Shown: positions 35,890-45,928, counted from the stretch's first letter. The stretch: 64,000 bases of DNA from Crocinitomicaceae bacterium (GCA_002713215.1 PAVO01000055.1:62001-126000), one strand, 5' to 3'. A program made the numbers and translations. The notes: generated by a model not told the origin, from the letters alone.

Positions 35890-36600
35890 ATTCGTTTTGC
35901 ACCAAATTCGCTGAACTCCATTTTTATATTCTTCCTCTGCGATGCTAAGCCCTGAACTTAGAATTAAGGCCTTCATTTCTTCCCTATCAAATTCATGAAC
36001 GTGATCGTCATCGGTGTAGATTAAATCTACTCCAAAATCGTTTCTGTATTGATTCAAATAACCCTTATCAAAGTCGGGGACTTCAATGTAAATTAATGAA
36101 AAGTGACTTTTCAATTTATCCAATAGTTCATTGGGGTGATCCAAATGCTCCAAAATGTGTGAAAGAATTAGCGCATCGAATTTAGTAGTGTTGCTTTCTA
36201 GGTACTCAAAAGCTTCACCACATACAAAAGTTAAGTTGGCCTTTGGAAATCGTTTCTCTGCCAAGTGAATGGCTTCCTGATTATAATCTACTCCCACCAC
36301 CTTTTTGGCCTTTTCGGCAATAAAATTGGAAATAAACCCTTGATTACTTCCTAAATCCAGTACCGTGTGATTGGCTTCAATTTTATTGAGAATAAATTCC
36401 TTAGAAGAATAACGCATGGGATGGTCTTCCTCGTTGTACAGTTTAAAAGAAGTTTCGTGAACCAATCGATCAAAAATCCACTCCAGGTTAAGGAAGAGTT
36501 TAATCTTCGCCTTATTCGATAACGGAACTATCGAATTGAGCCGATACAACACCGACAGTAAAAGGTTCTTTGGCTTTTTACGCGCAATTTTAACTCCCAT
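35878..36600 (-). CDS. Class I SAM-dependent methyltransferase
   Basis: A 240-residue soluble protein. VLDLGSNQGFISNFIAEKA near residues 80-98 is the SAM-binding motif I, KVVGVDYNQEAI motif II, and FDALILSHILEHLDHP the motif around the active site seen in UbiE/Methyltransf_11-type enzymes. The N-terminal 50 residues are basic and may touch the membrane. Substrate is unknown; placement beside a glycosyltransferase and an amidotransferase suggests a glycan intermediate. It is the last gene of a four-gene operon and starts ten bases after the truncated GT4. Confidence 0.85.
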   Translation of the reverse strand: MGVKIARKKPKNLLLSVLYRLNSIVPLSNKAKIKLFLNLEWIFDRLVHETSFKLYNEEDHPMRYSSKEFILNKIEANHTVLDLGSNQGFISNFIAEKAKKVVGVDYNQEAIHLAEKRFPKANLTFVCGEAFEYLESNTTKFDALILSHILEHLDHPNELLDKLKSHFSLIYIEVPDFDKGYLNQYRNDFGVDLIYTDDDHVHEFDREEMKALILSSGLSIAEEEYKNGVQRIWCKTNSNS

Positions 36601-36609
36601 GCTTCTTGT

Positions 36610-37482
36610 TTAATTCATTTTTAATTGTTCCCATTCCTTCTTTGCGTTGCTGTTTCCTTCCCAGTGGCTTTTTTGCCAGAATTCGTCAGCTCTTGCCATG
36701 AACTTCCAGGGATTACTCTGGTGTCCCAACAATTTCACTTTATCGATCAGGTTTAAATCTCTAATTTGATCTTCCAGTTTCTTTCTTTCAACTCCTTCGC
36801 CTAAAATATAGTACCGATAATTTTCCGGTGCATTTGCCGCTTCTTTGATAAGTCGACCATAGTTCTTAACTGATTTAAGTGAACCTATCGCAATTACATT
36901 GTGAAATTCAGAACTCATTTCATTGCAATCTTCCTGCGATTTCTTTATCAAATATTCACGATCAACCGGATTATCAATTTCAATCAATTTATCCTCTGTA
37001 AAACCGTAATTATTTTTCATGTCTTCGAACATGGCCATGGATTGGCAAACAATTACGTCGAAGCGTTTCATAAATCGATTATAAATCCACTCATGTACAA
37101 AAGCATTTTTATCTGCCTTATTCCTCATTGAAGGTATGCTGGACTCACGAGCGATGTACCTGATCGTTTTGGGCAAAAACGGAATCATGAGAGAAAGAAT
37201 CTCATTTACGTACCCCAAGGTAGAAACAACCGTATCGGGCTTTCTCGATTTAATTAATTTGTACAGAGGGGCCCAGGCATATCGTGCCTTGGAAACGTTC
37301 AGGTTTATTAATTCAGCCTCACACCCCATTTCTTTTAAATCCAACGGGTTTTTGCCTTGGTTAAGGATAACCAACACCGGAGTATATTTTGTTCTATCCA
37401 GGTATTTAATTAGGGTAACAATAACCCGTTCGGCCCCACCGGAAGCCAGGGAAGGCATTAGAAACATAATATTTCTTCCCAT
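36610..37482 (-). CDS. GT4-like glycosyltransferase, C-terminally truncated
   Basis: A 290-residue protein with a normal GT4 N-terminal domain (IMFLMPSLASGGAERVIVTLIKYL) and the first part of the donor domain (AIGSLKSVKNYGRLIKEA, YYILGEGVERKKLEDQI, KLLGHQSNPWKFMARAD). The protein then runs into SHWEGNSNAKKEWEQLKMN and stops, where family members continue with EGFPN...E and 70-90 more residues. The second acidic residue and last helices are missing. The frame after the stop does not recover them. It may be a decayed gene or a shortened enzyme. ATG at 37482 chosen; it lies 20 bases after asnB. Confidence 0.75.
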   Translation of the reverse strand: MGRNIMFLMPSLASGGAERVIVTLIKYLDRTKYTPVLVILNQGKNPLDLKEMGCEAELINLNVSKARYAWAPLYKLIKSRKPDTVVSTLGYVNEILSLMIPFLPKTIRYIARESSIPSMRNKADKNAFVHEWIYNRFMKRFDVIVCQSMAMFEDMKNNYGFTEDKLIEIDNPVDREYLIKKSQEDCNEMSSEFHNVIAIGSLKSVKNYGRLIKEAANAPENYRYYILGEGVERKKLEDQIRDLNLIDKVKLLGHQSNPWKFMARADEFWQKSHWEGNSNAKKEWEQLKMN

Positions 37483-37502
37483 AAAACAGGACTCATATTG
37501 CC

Positions 37503-39407
37503 TTACTTCATCCATTGAACATGCCACTGGTGAAACATAAACAGGAACCAAACTGGGTTAAAATCCTCATTTCTACCTGAAATATAATTCGCTTTTAAAT
37601 TTTCTACAGCAATTGGATTAAAAACACCTACCGCTTTCACCCTGGATTCACTTAAGGTATCTTCCAATAATTCCCTTAAGTCAGATCGCATCCACTCTTT
37701 AACCGGAACCGAAAACCCTTTTTTGGGCCGATCCATCATTTCTTTAGGCAAGTATTTATGGACAATGGATTTTAGCAAGTACTTTTTTTGCCCGTTTTTT
37801 ATTTTTAGGTGTTCCGGAACCCCAGCCATAAACTGAGCCAGGTTATGATCCAGCAAAGGTTCTCTTCCTTCCAGCGCAACAGACATAGTGGCTCGGTCTA
37901 CTTTGGTCAGTATATCATCAACCAGGTAAGTTTTATAATCCAATGCCAACAATTGGTTTAAGGGCGACAGTTGTTCATACGCAGATTCAAACAAATCGTA
38001 GTTTGAATTTCGAGGGGCTGTACTTTTGTTAAGCAGCAACCTCAATTCTTTATCCAGAACATTTTGGCTACTCAATTTCATAGCCCGATACGGAGCAACT
38101 CCTTCCTTAAGAAGGTCAACCGCTCGCTTATACCGTCTATCGAAATTAAATCCTGATCCTAAACTCTTTGCCACCGGTGTAGCCAGGTTCAAAACAGAAC
38201 CACTCAATTTTTTAAATGGAAAATGAGACAACACATTGGCGTACTTCAATGAGGTTGGATATTTACCATAACCTCCAAAAAGTTCATCTCCTCCATCGGC
38301 ACTCAGCGAAACCTTTACATGTTTCTTTGCCAGCCTACTTACCAACAGCGTTGGTATTGCGGAACTATCTCCAAAAGGTTCATCATATATACGACCCAAT
38401 TCCGGAATTATGCTTTTAGCATCGCTAAAAGTGCAGTACTGTTCATGATGTTCCGTTTCCAAATAATCGGCAACCTGCCTGGCATAGTTAGCTTCGTTAT
38501 ACGCTGCTTCCTCGAAACCAATGGTAAACGTTTTTATGTTTTCATTGTGATGTTTTTGAAGTAGTGCAACTACAGCAGAACTATCGTATCCTCCACTGAG
38601 AAAAATCCCTACCGGAACATCGGAAACCATTCGATATTTAAATGCCTTAACCAGTAAATCTTCCAGTTCTTCAGCAATTTCTTTTTCCGGTCTATCAATA
38701 ATTGGTTTAGAAAAATGATCCAGAATTTCCCAGTATTTAGATTGGTCAATTGTTTTCGATTTAATACTCAGTTTTACAACGTGCCCGGCCTTAACCTTGT
38801 AACAGTCTTTAAAAACTGTATTCGGTTCCGGGTAATAACCGTATTTGAGAAATAACGCAGTGGAGTCAGTATCCACCTCCTTATTAAACCTTGGATGGTT
38901 CATCAATGCCTTTAATTCTGAGCCAAATAGAAACAACCCTTCTTGAAAAGAATAATAAAGTGGTTTAACCCCAGCCCGGTCCCTAACCAAATTGAGTTCT
39001 TTTTGCTCCCGATCGTAAATTGCAAAAGCAAACATGCCAATGAAATGTTCAACGCAGTCGCTGTTCCATTTTTCCCAGGCTTTTAATACTACTTCGGTAT
39101 CCGATTCAGTTGTAAATTCTTCTCCAAGATCTTGCAGTCTGCGTCTTACTTCTTTGAAATTGTAAATCTCACCGTTAAAAACCAGGTAATAACGTTGATC
39201 CGAAGTCCACAAAGGTTGGTTCGACCGTTGGTCCAAATCTATTATGGATAGTCTTTGATGTGCTAATCCAATGGCCGCGGTTTCGCTTTCCAATAGCTCA
39301 CGTCCTGCTGCATCAGGACCCCGATGAGTAATAGAATCACCCATAAACTTCAGTTCGTCATGCGAACTTGCACCATTAAAATCAACAAAGCCAGCAATAC
39401 CACACAT
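37503..39407 (-). CDS. asnB: Asparagine synthase-type glutamine amidotransferase
   Basis: A 634-residue enzyme. Translation from the ATG at 39407 places Cys2 (MCGIAGF) as the class II glutamine amidotransferase nucleophile after Met removal; the longer frame upstream would bury it, so this start is certain. The N-terminal domain has RGPDAAG and NGEIYNFKEVRR; the synthetase domain has the ATP pyrophosphatase loop FLSGGYDSSAVVALL and SADGGDELFGGYGKY. Members of this family inside polysaccharide loci often amidate uronic acids instead of making free asparagine; which applies here is inference. Its start shares one base with the flippase stop (TAATG). Confidence 0.92.
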   Translation of the reverse strand: MCGIAGFVDFNGASSHDELKFMGDSITHRGPDAAGRELLESETAAIGLAHQRLSIIDLDQRSNQPLWTSDQRYYLVFNGEIYNFKEVRRRLQDLGEEFTTESDTEVVLKAWEKWNSDCVEHFIGMFAFAIYDREQKELNLVRDRAGVKPLYYSFQEGLFLFGSELKALMNHPRFNKEVDTDSTALFLKYGYYPEPNTVFKDCYKVKAGHVVKLSIKSKTIDQSKYWEILDHFSKPIIDRPEKEIAEELEDLLVKAFKYRMVSDVPVGIFLSGGYDSSAVVALLQKHHNENIKTFTIGFEEAAYNEANYARQVADYLETEHHEQYCTFSDAKSIIPELGRIYDEPFGDSSAIPTLLVSRLAKKHVKVSLSADGGDELFGGYGKYPTSLKYANVLSHFPFKKLSGSVLNLATPVAKSLGSGFNFDRRYKRAVDLLKEGVAPYRAMKLSSQNVLDKELRLLLNKSTAPRNSNYDLFESAYEQLSPLNQLLALDYKTYLVDDILTKVDRATMSVALEGREPLLDHNLAQFMAGVPEHLKIKNGQKKYLLKSIVHKYLPKEMMDRPKKGFSVPVKEWMRSDLRELLEDTLSESRVKAVGVFNPIAVENLKANYISGRNEDFNPVWFLFMFHQWHVQWMK

Positions 39408-40723
39408 TATGCAAAGTCTTTTTGTAACGCGTTTCCAGACGTAAAAAATAGTGCTATAAAAGTGAACAAATAAACTACTGAAGTAGATAATGCAATTCCC
39501 GAAATTCCAATCCACTTTGTGAATCCAATATTGAGCATAACGTTAAGGATAAGTGCTACAAAGGAAATAACAAATACCTGGTCATTTTTTCCAAGGGTGG
39601 ACATGAGTCGAGAAAGCACAACACCACCAACGTAAAATGGAAATTGAAGGATGTAGAATTTAAGTAGTTCCGAAACAAAATCCACTTCAACTGCCTTAAA
39701 AGCCCCCCGTTCAAAAATTAAAGAAATGATCTCATCGGAGTACAAGTAGATGACAACCACTAGGGGAATACTTAGAAATGCAATTAAGGACAACACGCTT
39801 CGCACCAATGACTGAACCTTATCTTTATTTCCCTGAGCAATTAATTTAGAAAATACCGGGAGTGCAACCGTTGCTAGGGAAATGGACCCAAGTCCGCATA
39901 CAATTCCTGCTAGTTTATACCCGTAGTTAAGCCCCGAAACACTACTTACTCCAAAAAAAGAGGCCATGTATTGATCAACCACCAGGGTAGACCCCATGGT
40001 TGCACTTGCAAGTAAAAGCCATGAATATTGTTTTTTCAGACCCGTTTCAACCCTATCCAGTTTAAAAGAAAAAATAAGTCTAACGTTTCCTTTCATCAGC
40101 AAAGCAACAATTTGAATGAACAAAAACAACAATGCAGATGCCAACATACCAGCGGCAATGGAAAGAATACTGGAGAATAAGTAGATAAAAACCAACACCC
40201 CAAGTGACGATAATACCGTACCCATTGAGGTAAAAATGAACAATTTTCGGTTCTCCAAAAAAGGCAACAAATAATTAGAAATACTTTGTACCACCACTAT
40301 TGGAACAAACAAAAGCGAGATGGATCTGAACAAGGATTCATTGGTCGCATCAACATTTAAAACAATGCTGAGAAACGGTATCAATATCCAATAGATTAAA
40401 GCAAGTGCCACAGAACCGTAGAATACATATCCCAGGATTTTAGAGAATAACACTTGTGCCTCTTCCTTGCCTTTTATTTCCAGGCGATTGTATACAGGAA
40501 TAAAAGTTGGACCCAGGGGATTGGTGAGTGAAACAACTGCGTACATGGGTATCAGTATCGCGAGAAAGTAAGTATCAAGTTCAGCTGAAAGCCCAAATTC
40601 TTTTGCAATTACAATTTCTTTCAATAGCCCTACTAATCTGGCTATCATACTAACAGTCAACACAGTTAGTGATCCACTTAAAAACTTTTCAGAAAGTAAT
40701 TTGAACGAATCTTTCAAGATCAA
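39407..40723 (-). CDS. MurJ/MviN-like lipid flippase
   Basis: A 438-residue membrane protein with about twelve to thirteen helices and MviN features: MIARLVGLLKEIVIAKEFGLSAELDTYFLAILIP at the N-terminus, GPTFIPVYN, and YGYKLAGIVCGLGSISLATVALPVFSKL in the middle, the region that contains the pore in MurJ. It could be the true MurJ (lipid II flippase) or a second exporter for the polysaccharide locus. Its place at the head of an operon with asnB, a glycosyltransferase and a methyltransferase favours the latter. No TAnnTTTG box is visible in the 120 bases upstream on its strand. Confidence 0.85.
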   Translation of the reverse strand: MILKDSFKLLSEKFLSGSLTVLTVSMIARLVGLLKEIVIAKEFGLSAELDTYFLAILIPMYAVVSLTNPLGPTFIPVYNRLEIKGKEEAQVLFSKILGYVFYGSVALALIYWILIPFLSIVLNVDATNESLFRSISLLFVPIVVVQSISNYLLPFLENRKLFIFTSMGTVLSSLGVLVFIYLFSSILSIAAGMLASALLFLFIQIVALLMKGNVRLIFSFKLDRVETGLKKQYSWLLLASATMGSTLVVDQYMASFFGVSSVSGLNYGYKLAGIVCGLGSISLATVALPVFSKLIAQGNKDKVQSLVRSVLSLIAFLSIPLVVVIYLYSDEIISLIFERGAFKAVEVDFVSELLKFYILQFPFYVGGVVLSRLMSTLGKNDQVFVISFVALILNVMLNIGFTKWIGISGIALSTSVVYLFTFIALFFTSGNALQKDFA

Positions 40724-40903
40724 TACTTTGAGCAGTCAAAAGAATAACTAATTATTGGAATGATAAGAAGTCAATCAAGTTTTCGGCTCAATATTTTTGA
40801 AATTGCAATTCATAATTTCTAAAGCCAACTTGGTTCTTATCAATTGAAAAATTCTCGTACTAATTTTATGGCCCATTAAGTACACAAGAATCAAACTATA
40901 CCG

Positions 40904-40911
40904 TAAATTTG
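40904..40911 (+). promoter_or_regulatory. -7 box (TAAATTTG) of glyA
   Basis: TAAATTTG matches TAnnTTTG and ends 36 bases before the ATG at 40948. It overlaps the in-frame TTG at 40909, excluding it as a start. The remaining 224-base gap 40724-40947 is AT-rich and shows no other gene or RNA. Confidence 0.55.
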
Positions 40912-40947
40912 TGCGCCTTAGTTTGTTTTAATTTAAACTTATTTCCC

Positions 40948-42240
40948 ATGAAAGACTCGCATATTTTTTCGCTCATAAAAGACGAAAAGAATCGTCAAAA
41001 AAGAGGTGTTGAACTAATTGCCTCCGAAAACTTTGTTTCCAAACAGGTTATGAAAGCCATGGGCTCCGTATGTACTAACAAATATGCGGAAGGGTTACCT
41101 GGAAAAAGATATTACGGAGGATGTGAAGTTGTAGACCAGATCGAAGATGAAGCAAGAAACCGCCTTAAGACCTTATTTAATGCGGAGTGGGTAAATGTGC
41201 AGCCACATTCAGGAGCACAGGCTAATGCAGCCGTTATGCTGGCTTGCCTAAAACCCGGTGATGCTATTCTGGGTTTTGACCTTTCGCATGGAGGACATTT
41301 GACCCATGGTTCTCCGGTTAATTTTTCCGGTAAACTATATCAGCCTCACTTCTACGGCGTAAACAAGGAAACCGGTTACGTCGACATGGATATGGTTGAA
41401 TCGCAAGCTAAAAAGGTAAAACCCAAAATGATAATTGCAGGAGCTTCTGCTTATTCCAGGGACTGGGATTTCGAACGATTCAGGGAAATTGCAGATTCTG
41501 TTGGCGCTATATTACTTGCAGATATTTCTCATCCGGCAGGTTTAATCGCCAAAGGACTGCTGAACGATCCAATGGAACATTGTCATGTGGTAACCACTAC
41601 TACCCACAAGACCTTACGTGGTCCAAGGGGTGGAGTTATAATGGTTGGTAAGGACTTTGAAAACCCGTTTGGAATTAAAACCATGAAGGGTAACCTAAGG
41701 TCGTTTTCTTCCTTGCTGGACTCAGGTGTATTCCCAGGTACCCAAGGAGGGCCACTTGAGCATGTTATTGCCGCAAAGGCAGTAGCATTTGGAGAAGCCT
41801 TAACAGACGATTATATGGAGTATGTAGTACAGGTAACCAAAAATGCAGATGCAATGGCCAAAGCATTGGTTGCTCGTGACTATAACTTAATCTCTGGAGG
41901 CACAGACAACCATTGCATGTTAATCGATTTGCGAAACAAAGACATCAGTGGGAAAGATGCCGAAAACACGTTGATTAAAGCTGATATTACGGTTAATAAG
42001 AACATGGTTCCATTTGATGATAAATCACCATTTGTAACCTCTGGAATCCGCGTTGGAACGGCTGCCATTACAACGCGTGGTCTTGTTGAATCGGATATGG
42101 AACGCATTATTGATTACATTGATCGAACACTGATGAATCCGGAAAATGAAAAACTATTGGCTTCTACGCGATCCGAAATAAACGAATGGATGATGGGCTA
42201 TTCTCTTTATCCGGAAGTTGGTCAGGCACTCTCAGTTTAA
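40948..42240 (+). CDS. glyA: Serine hydroxymethyltransferase
   Basis: A 430-residue fold type I PLP enzyme interconverting serine and glycine with tetrahydrofolate. The N-terminus has [13 protein letters not shown] and [17 protein letters not shown], typical of GlyA; the PLP lysine is K221 in [14 protein letters not shown], and [17 protein letters not shown] follows. Length matches bacterial GlyA. The ATG at 40948 gives the standard start ([10 protein letters not shown]); a longer frame begins inside the promoter. First in a long plus-strand run of housekeeping genes, cytoplasmic. Confidence 0.97.
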   Translation: MKDSHIFSLIKDEKNRQKRGVELIASENFVSKQVMKAMGSVCTNKYAEGLPGKRYYGGCEVVDQIEDEARNRLKTLFNAEWVNVQPHSGAQANAAVMLACLKPGDAILGFDLSHGGHLTHGSPVNFSGKLYQPHFYGVNKETGYVDMDMVESQAKKVKPKMIIAGASAYSRDWDFERFREIADSVGAILLADISHPAGLIAKGLLNDPMEHCHVVTTTTHKTLRGPRGGVIMVGKDFENPFGIKTMKGNLRSFSSLLDSGVFPGTQGGPLEHVIAAKAVAFGEALTDDYMEYVVQVTKNADAMAKALVARDYNLISGGTDNHCMLIDLRNKDISGKDAENTLIKADITVNKNMVPFDDKSPFVTSGIRVGTAAITTRGLVESDMERIIDYIDRTLMNPENEKLLASTRSEINEWMMGYSLYPEVGQALSV

Positions 42241-42306
42241 ATTGAGCCTATAATTTCTTAAACAATTTGATTTTCCACAATTGGACATTTCGAAAAATAA
42301 TCTTAC

Positions 42307-43575
42307 ATGTTAAAATCAAACAATCCCCAACTAACGAGTTGGGTTGAAACACCGGAGGGAACTGATTTTCCTATCCAAAATTTACCATTTGGAATCTTCT
42401 CTGCCGGAGGAAGTAAAAGAGTTGGAGTAGCGCTTGGCACCCAGGTGATTGACCTGGGTGTGCTTGCAGAATTAGGTTACATAAACATTGCTGGAGTTGA
42501 GAATAAAGTCTTTGAGTCCGAATATCTAAATGACTTTATGATGTCGGGCAAAACCGGGACAAGGGCTGTAAGAGAGCGAGTATCAGAACTTTTTTCTTCT
42601 GATAACAACGAGCTTAAAAACAACACGGATCATATTTCTAAAGTATTGGTGGAGCAGTCGGAAGTAGAACTTCATCTTCCCATCAAAGTGGGTGATTATA
42701 CCGACTTCTATTCTTCCAGGGAACATGCGACCAATGTGGGTACTATGTTTCGGGACCCCAATAACGCCTTACTTCCCAACTGGTTGTACATCCCTGTTGG
42801 ATATCACGGTAGAGCATCTTCAATAATTACATCAGGGCAGCCCATTCACCGGCCAAAAGGACAACAAAAACCAAATGAAAACGAACCACCCACTTTTGGT
42901 CCATGTAAATTACTTGATTTTGAACTCGAAATGGCTTATTTCACCTTTCAGGGAAAACCGTTGGGGCAATCCATTTCGGTTGATGAAGCCGAAGATTATA
43001 TTTTCGGAATGAGTCTGTTCAATGACTGGAGTGCACGAGACATTCAAAAATGGGAATATGTGCCACTTGGCCCTTTTTTGGCAAAAAACTTTGCCTCAAG
43101 TATGTCTCCCTGGATTATTACCATGGATGCCCTGGATGCGTTTCGTTGCGAGACTCCTGAACAAGATCCGGAGCCCTTTGAATACTTACAATTTGAAGGC
43201 GATAAAAGCTTTGATATCAATATTGAAATGTACATTCAGCCTGACGGCGGTGAGGAAAACAAGGTTTGTAAGTCGAACTACAAACACATGTACTGGAACC
43301 CTAGTCAGCAGTTGGCCCACCATACGGTAAACGGGTGCGATATTAATTGTGGTGATCTCATGGGGAGTGGAACCATATCAGGACCTACACCTGATTCATA
43401 TGGATCGATGCTCGAACTGGCATGGAAAGGAACCAAACCCATCCAATTAAGCGATGGAAGTGAGCGTAAATTCATTCTGGATGGCGACACTGTTATTCAA
43501 CGGGGATACTGTGAAAAAGATGGCGTCCGTGTTGGCTTTGGTGAGGTGAGTACCAAAGTTCTACCTGCCCTATAA
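42307..43575 (+). CDS. fahA: Fumarylacetoacetase
   Basis: A 422-residue enzyme hydrolysing fumarylacetoacetate to fumarate and acetoacetate, the last step of tyrosine degradation. The N-terminal domain (about 15-125) is followed by the catalytic beta-roll: DFYSSREHATNVGTMFRDP holds the metal Asp and catalytic His, DFELEMAYF two metal glutamates, and FNDWSARDIQKWEYVPLGPF the next Asp and substrate residues; KNFASSMSPW and GDLMGSGTISGP complete the site. Other tyrosine-catabolic genes are not adjacent, so it may be expressed alone. Normal length, no defects seen. Confidence 0.95.
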   Translation: MLKSNNPQLTSWVETPEGTDFPIQNLPFGIFSAGGSKRVGVALGTQVIDLGVLAELGYINIAGVENKVFESEYLNDFMMSGKTGTRAVRERVSELFSSDNNELKNNTDHISKVLVEQSEVELHLPIKVGDYTDFYSSREHATNVGTMFRDPNNALLPNWLYIPVGYHGRASSIITSGQPIHRPKGQQKPNENEPPTFGPCKLLDFELEMAYFTFQGKPLGQSISVDEAEDYIFGMSLFNDWSARDIQKWEYVPLGPFLAKNFASSMSPWIITMDALDAFRCETPEQDPEPFEYLQFEGDKSFDINIEMYIQPDGGEENKVCKSNYKHMYWNPSQQLAHHTVNGCDINCGDLMGSGTISGPTPDSYGSMLELAWKGTKPIQLSDGSERKFILDGDTVIQRGYCEKDGVRVGFGEVSTKVLPAL

Positions 43576-43626
43576 CATCTGCTTCAAAATTACCGATTGG
43601 AAGGTCCGAGTTATTTAAGCTTCAGC

Positions 43627-43634
43627 TAACTTTG
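43627..43634 (+). promoter_or_regulatory. -7 box (TAACTTTG) immediately before the relA start
   Basis: TAACTTTG matches TAnnTTTG. The GTG start at 43639 is only four bases beyond the box, the distance at which transcription normally begins, so the mRNA would be leaderless. No TTG lies at the usual -33 spacing. Confidence 0.5.
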
Positions 43635-43638
43635 TAGG

Positions 43639-45846
43639 GTGAATTGGGCAGAGGAAGAATACGGTGTTGAGCAACTTCGAAAAGAAAAACGTGATATAAT
43701 TCGCGCTTACCGGAGTTTGATGAAACCCGGTAAGACCCGATTAAAAACCAAGGACAAAGAACTTATTAGAAAGGCTTTTGATGTTGCTCTTGAAGCACAT
43801 AGGGGTATGCGCAGAAAATCAGGAGAACCCTATATTTTCCATCCCCTCGAAGTAGCCAAAATTGCTAAAGAGGACATTGGCGTAGGGCCAACAGGCATTG
43901 TATGTGCTTTACTTCATGACGTCGTTGAAGATACAGACATCACCCTTCTCGATATTGAACAGCTTTTTGGAAAAAAGGTGGCCAAAGTCATTGATGGGCT
44001 GACAAAAATCTCCGAGTTGTTCCATCAAAACTCTAACCTCCAGGCCGAGAATTTTAAGAAGCTATTGCTTACCCTCTCGCAAGATGTACGAGTCATTTTG
44101 ATCAAGCTTGCCGATCGCCTGCACAACATGAGAACACTGGGCAGTATGCCCGGGGAAAAAGCGAGAAAAATAGCTTCGGAAACTTTGTACTTGTATGCTC
44201 CGGTGGCCCATCGCTTGGGTATTTACAACATCAAATCAGAAATGGAAGATTTGAGTTTGAAATACCTGGAGCCTGAAGTATATGGTGAGATACGTGATAA
44301 ACTTCAAAAATCGAAGGCTGTAAGAACCCGTTTTTTAAATCGATTCTCGCTGCCCTTGAAACGGGAACTAAAAAAAGCCAAACTCAGCTTTGACATTAGC
44401 GGGAGAACAAAGTCCATTTTTTCTATTTACGAGAAGATGAGGCGTCAAAACATTCCCTTCGAGGAAGTTTATGATATTCTGGCCGTTCGAATTGTATTAA
44501 ATGCGAATCGTGAAAACGAAAAGGCGGATTGCTGGAAAGCCTATTCAACTGTAACCGACTTTTATAAGCCTAATCCGGAACGACTTCGGGATTGGATTAC
44601 CAGCCCAAAAGCCAATGGATATGAAAGTTTGCACATAACCGTAATGAGCCCTACTGGAAAATGGGTGGAGGTGCAAATTCGTAGTAAACGTATGGATGAA
44701 ATTGCGGAAAACGGCTACGCAGCCCACTGGAAGTACAAAAGTGAAGGTGAGGACCATGCCGTTGACCAGTGGATTGAAAGAATTCGGGAAACACTTGAAA
44801 ATAGTGACACGCATTCTGAAGATTTTATTGATGAATTTCGCTTGAGTCTGTATGAAAAAGAAATCATGATTTTCTCCCCTAAGGGAGACATGATATCACT
44901 TCCTTCTCAATCAACTCCGGTAGATTTTGCCTATGAAATTCACTCCCAATTAGGAGATCAAACCATTGGTGCAAAAGTCAATGGAAAGTTGGTACCACTG
45001 AGTTACCACTTGCAAACAGGTGATCAGATTGAGATTATAAAATCGTCAAAAGGAAAACCAAGTGAAGACTGGCTCAAGTTTGTAAAAACGGCCAAGGCCA
45101 AATCGAAAATTAAAAGTCACTTAAAAACAGAAAAGAAAAAATTTGCGGGATTGGGCAGAACCATTTTGCGCCGAAAAATGCGCGAATTGGGAATAAAATT
45201 TGAACAGGATAATTATTATCGAATCGCCTACCTGTTTAATCTTCCAACACTTGATGACCTCTTCTATCAGGTAAAAAACGAGGGACTCGATTTAAATCAA
45301 CTCAACAAGCTTAAAATTGAAAAAGGGCTTATTAAAAACAATTTCAGAAAAACCAAAAATGCCATTATTACGGAGGTTGGTGGGCGAGCACAAATTGCCT
45401 CAAAGTCAGAAAACATTGAAGGTGTGGAATACAATTTGGCCAATTGTTGCAATCCAATTCCCGGTGACAAGGTATTTGGCTTCATGAACCGAAATAATTT
45501 ATTCGACATTCATCGTTCCAATTGCCCAAAAGCACTTGAACTCAGAAGTCATAAACACTACCGGGTAATTGAAGCCAAATGGACAAGCGAACATTCACTG
45601 GCGTTTCTTGTAGGTGTTAAACTCAGTGGAATTGACCAGTTGGGAATGGTGAATGAACTAACCAATATTATATCTCAGGATATGGACATAAACATGCGAG
45701 AAGTCCATTTTGAATCTGTTGATGGGGTATTTCAAGGAGAAATTAGAGTCTATGTTACCAACAGGCAACATTTAAATGACCTCATGAGGGTGTTGAATAA
45801 GGTAAAAGGAGTGGAAAAAGTGGAACGAATCGATGACACTAAATGA
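43639..45846 (+). CDS. relA: Bifunctional (p)ppGpp synthetase/hydrolase
   Basis: A 735-residue Rel/Spo homologue. In order: HD hydrolase domain (about 30-200) with an intact HDxxED motif at H93/D94/E98/D99 (LLHDVVEDTD); synthetase domain (about 240-370) with SGRTKSIFSIYEKM and YDILAVRIV; TGS domain (about 405-470, IMIFSPKGDMISLPSQST); a helical region with NLANCCNPIPGD; and a C-terminal ACT domain. The intact hydrolase site makes it bifunctional, controlling the stringent response in the cytoplasm. The start is GTG, just after a -7 box. Probably the only long RSH enzyme, but that cannot be checked within this window. Confidence 0.95.
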   Translation: MNWAEEEYGVEQLRKEKRDIIRAYRSLMKPGKTRLKTKDKELIRKAFDVALEAHRGMRRKSGEPYIFHPLEVAKIAKEDIGVGPTGIVCALLHDVVEDTDITLLDIEQLFGKKVAKVIDGLTKISELFHQNSNLQAENFKKLLLTLSQDVRVILIKLADRLHNMRTLGSMPGEKARKIASETLYLYAPVAHRLGIYNIKSEMEDLSLKYLEPEVYGEIRDKLQKSKAVRTRFLNRFSLPLKRELKKAKLSFDISGRTKSIFSIYEKMRRQNIPFEEVYDILAVRIVLNANRENEKADCWKAYSTVTDFYKPNPERLRDWITSPKANGYESLHITVMSPTGKWVEVQIRSKRMDEIAENGYAAHWKYKSEGEDHAVDQWIERIRETLENSDTHSEDFIDEFRLSLYEKEIMIFSPKGDMISLPSQSTPVDFAYEIHSQLGDQTIGAKVNGKLVPLSYHLQTGDQIEIIKSSKGKPSEDWLKFVKTAKAKSKIKSHLKTEKKKFAGLGRTILRRKMRELGIKFEQDNYYRIAYLFNLPTLDDLFYQVKNEGLDLNQLNKLKIEKGLIKNNFRKTKNAIITEVGGRAQIASKSENIEGVEYNLANCCNPIPGDKVFGFMNRNNLFDIHRSNCPKALELRSHKHYRVIEAKWTSEHSLAFLVGVKLSGIDQLGMVNELTNIISQDMDINMREVHFESVDGVFQGEIRVYVTNRQHLNDLMRVLNKVKGVEKVERIDDTK

Positions 45847-45928
45847 TGTTAAAAACATGTGATAAATAAAGGGTTACCAACATGACCTCTTAACCAAAAA
45901 CTCTACTTTTACACCTTAATAATTCCTA

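Noticed and set aside
39408-39515. 36-residue N-terminal extension of AsnB
   Set aside because: It would place the catalytic Cys internally; the enzyme needs Cys at position 2 after the ATG at 39407.
24179-40723. Possible mobile element carrying the polysaccharide genes
   Set aside because: No transposase, integrase, tRNA target or terminal repeats are visible at either side.
40909-40947. TTG start for glyA giving 13 extra residues
   Set aside because: The codon lies inside the TAAATTTG promoter box, and the ATG at 40948 gives the normal GlyA start.
40724-40947. Possible tRNA or small RNA in the gap before glyA
   Set aside because: No cloverleaf, GTTCRA arm or stable stem could be found by eye; only the glyA promoter box is supported.
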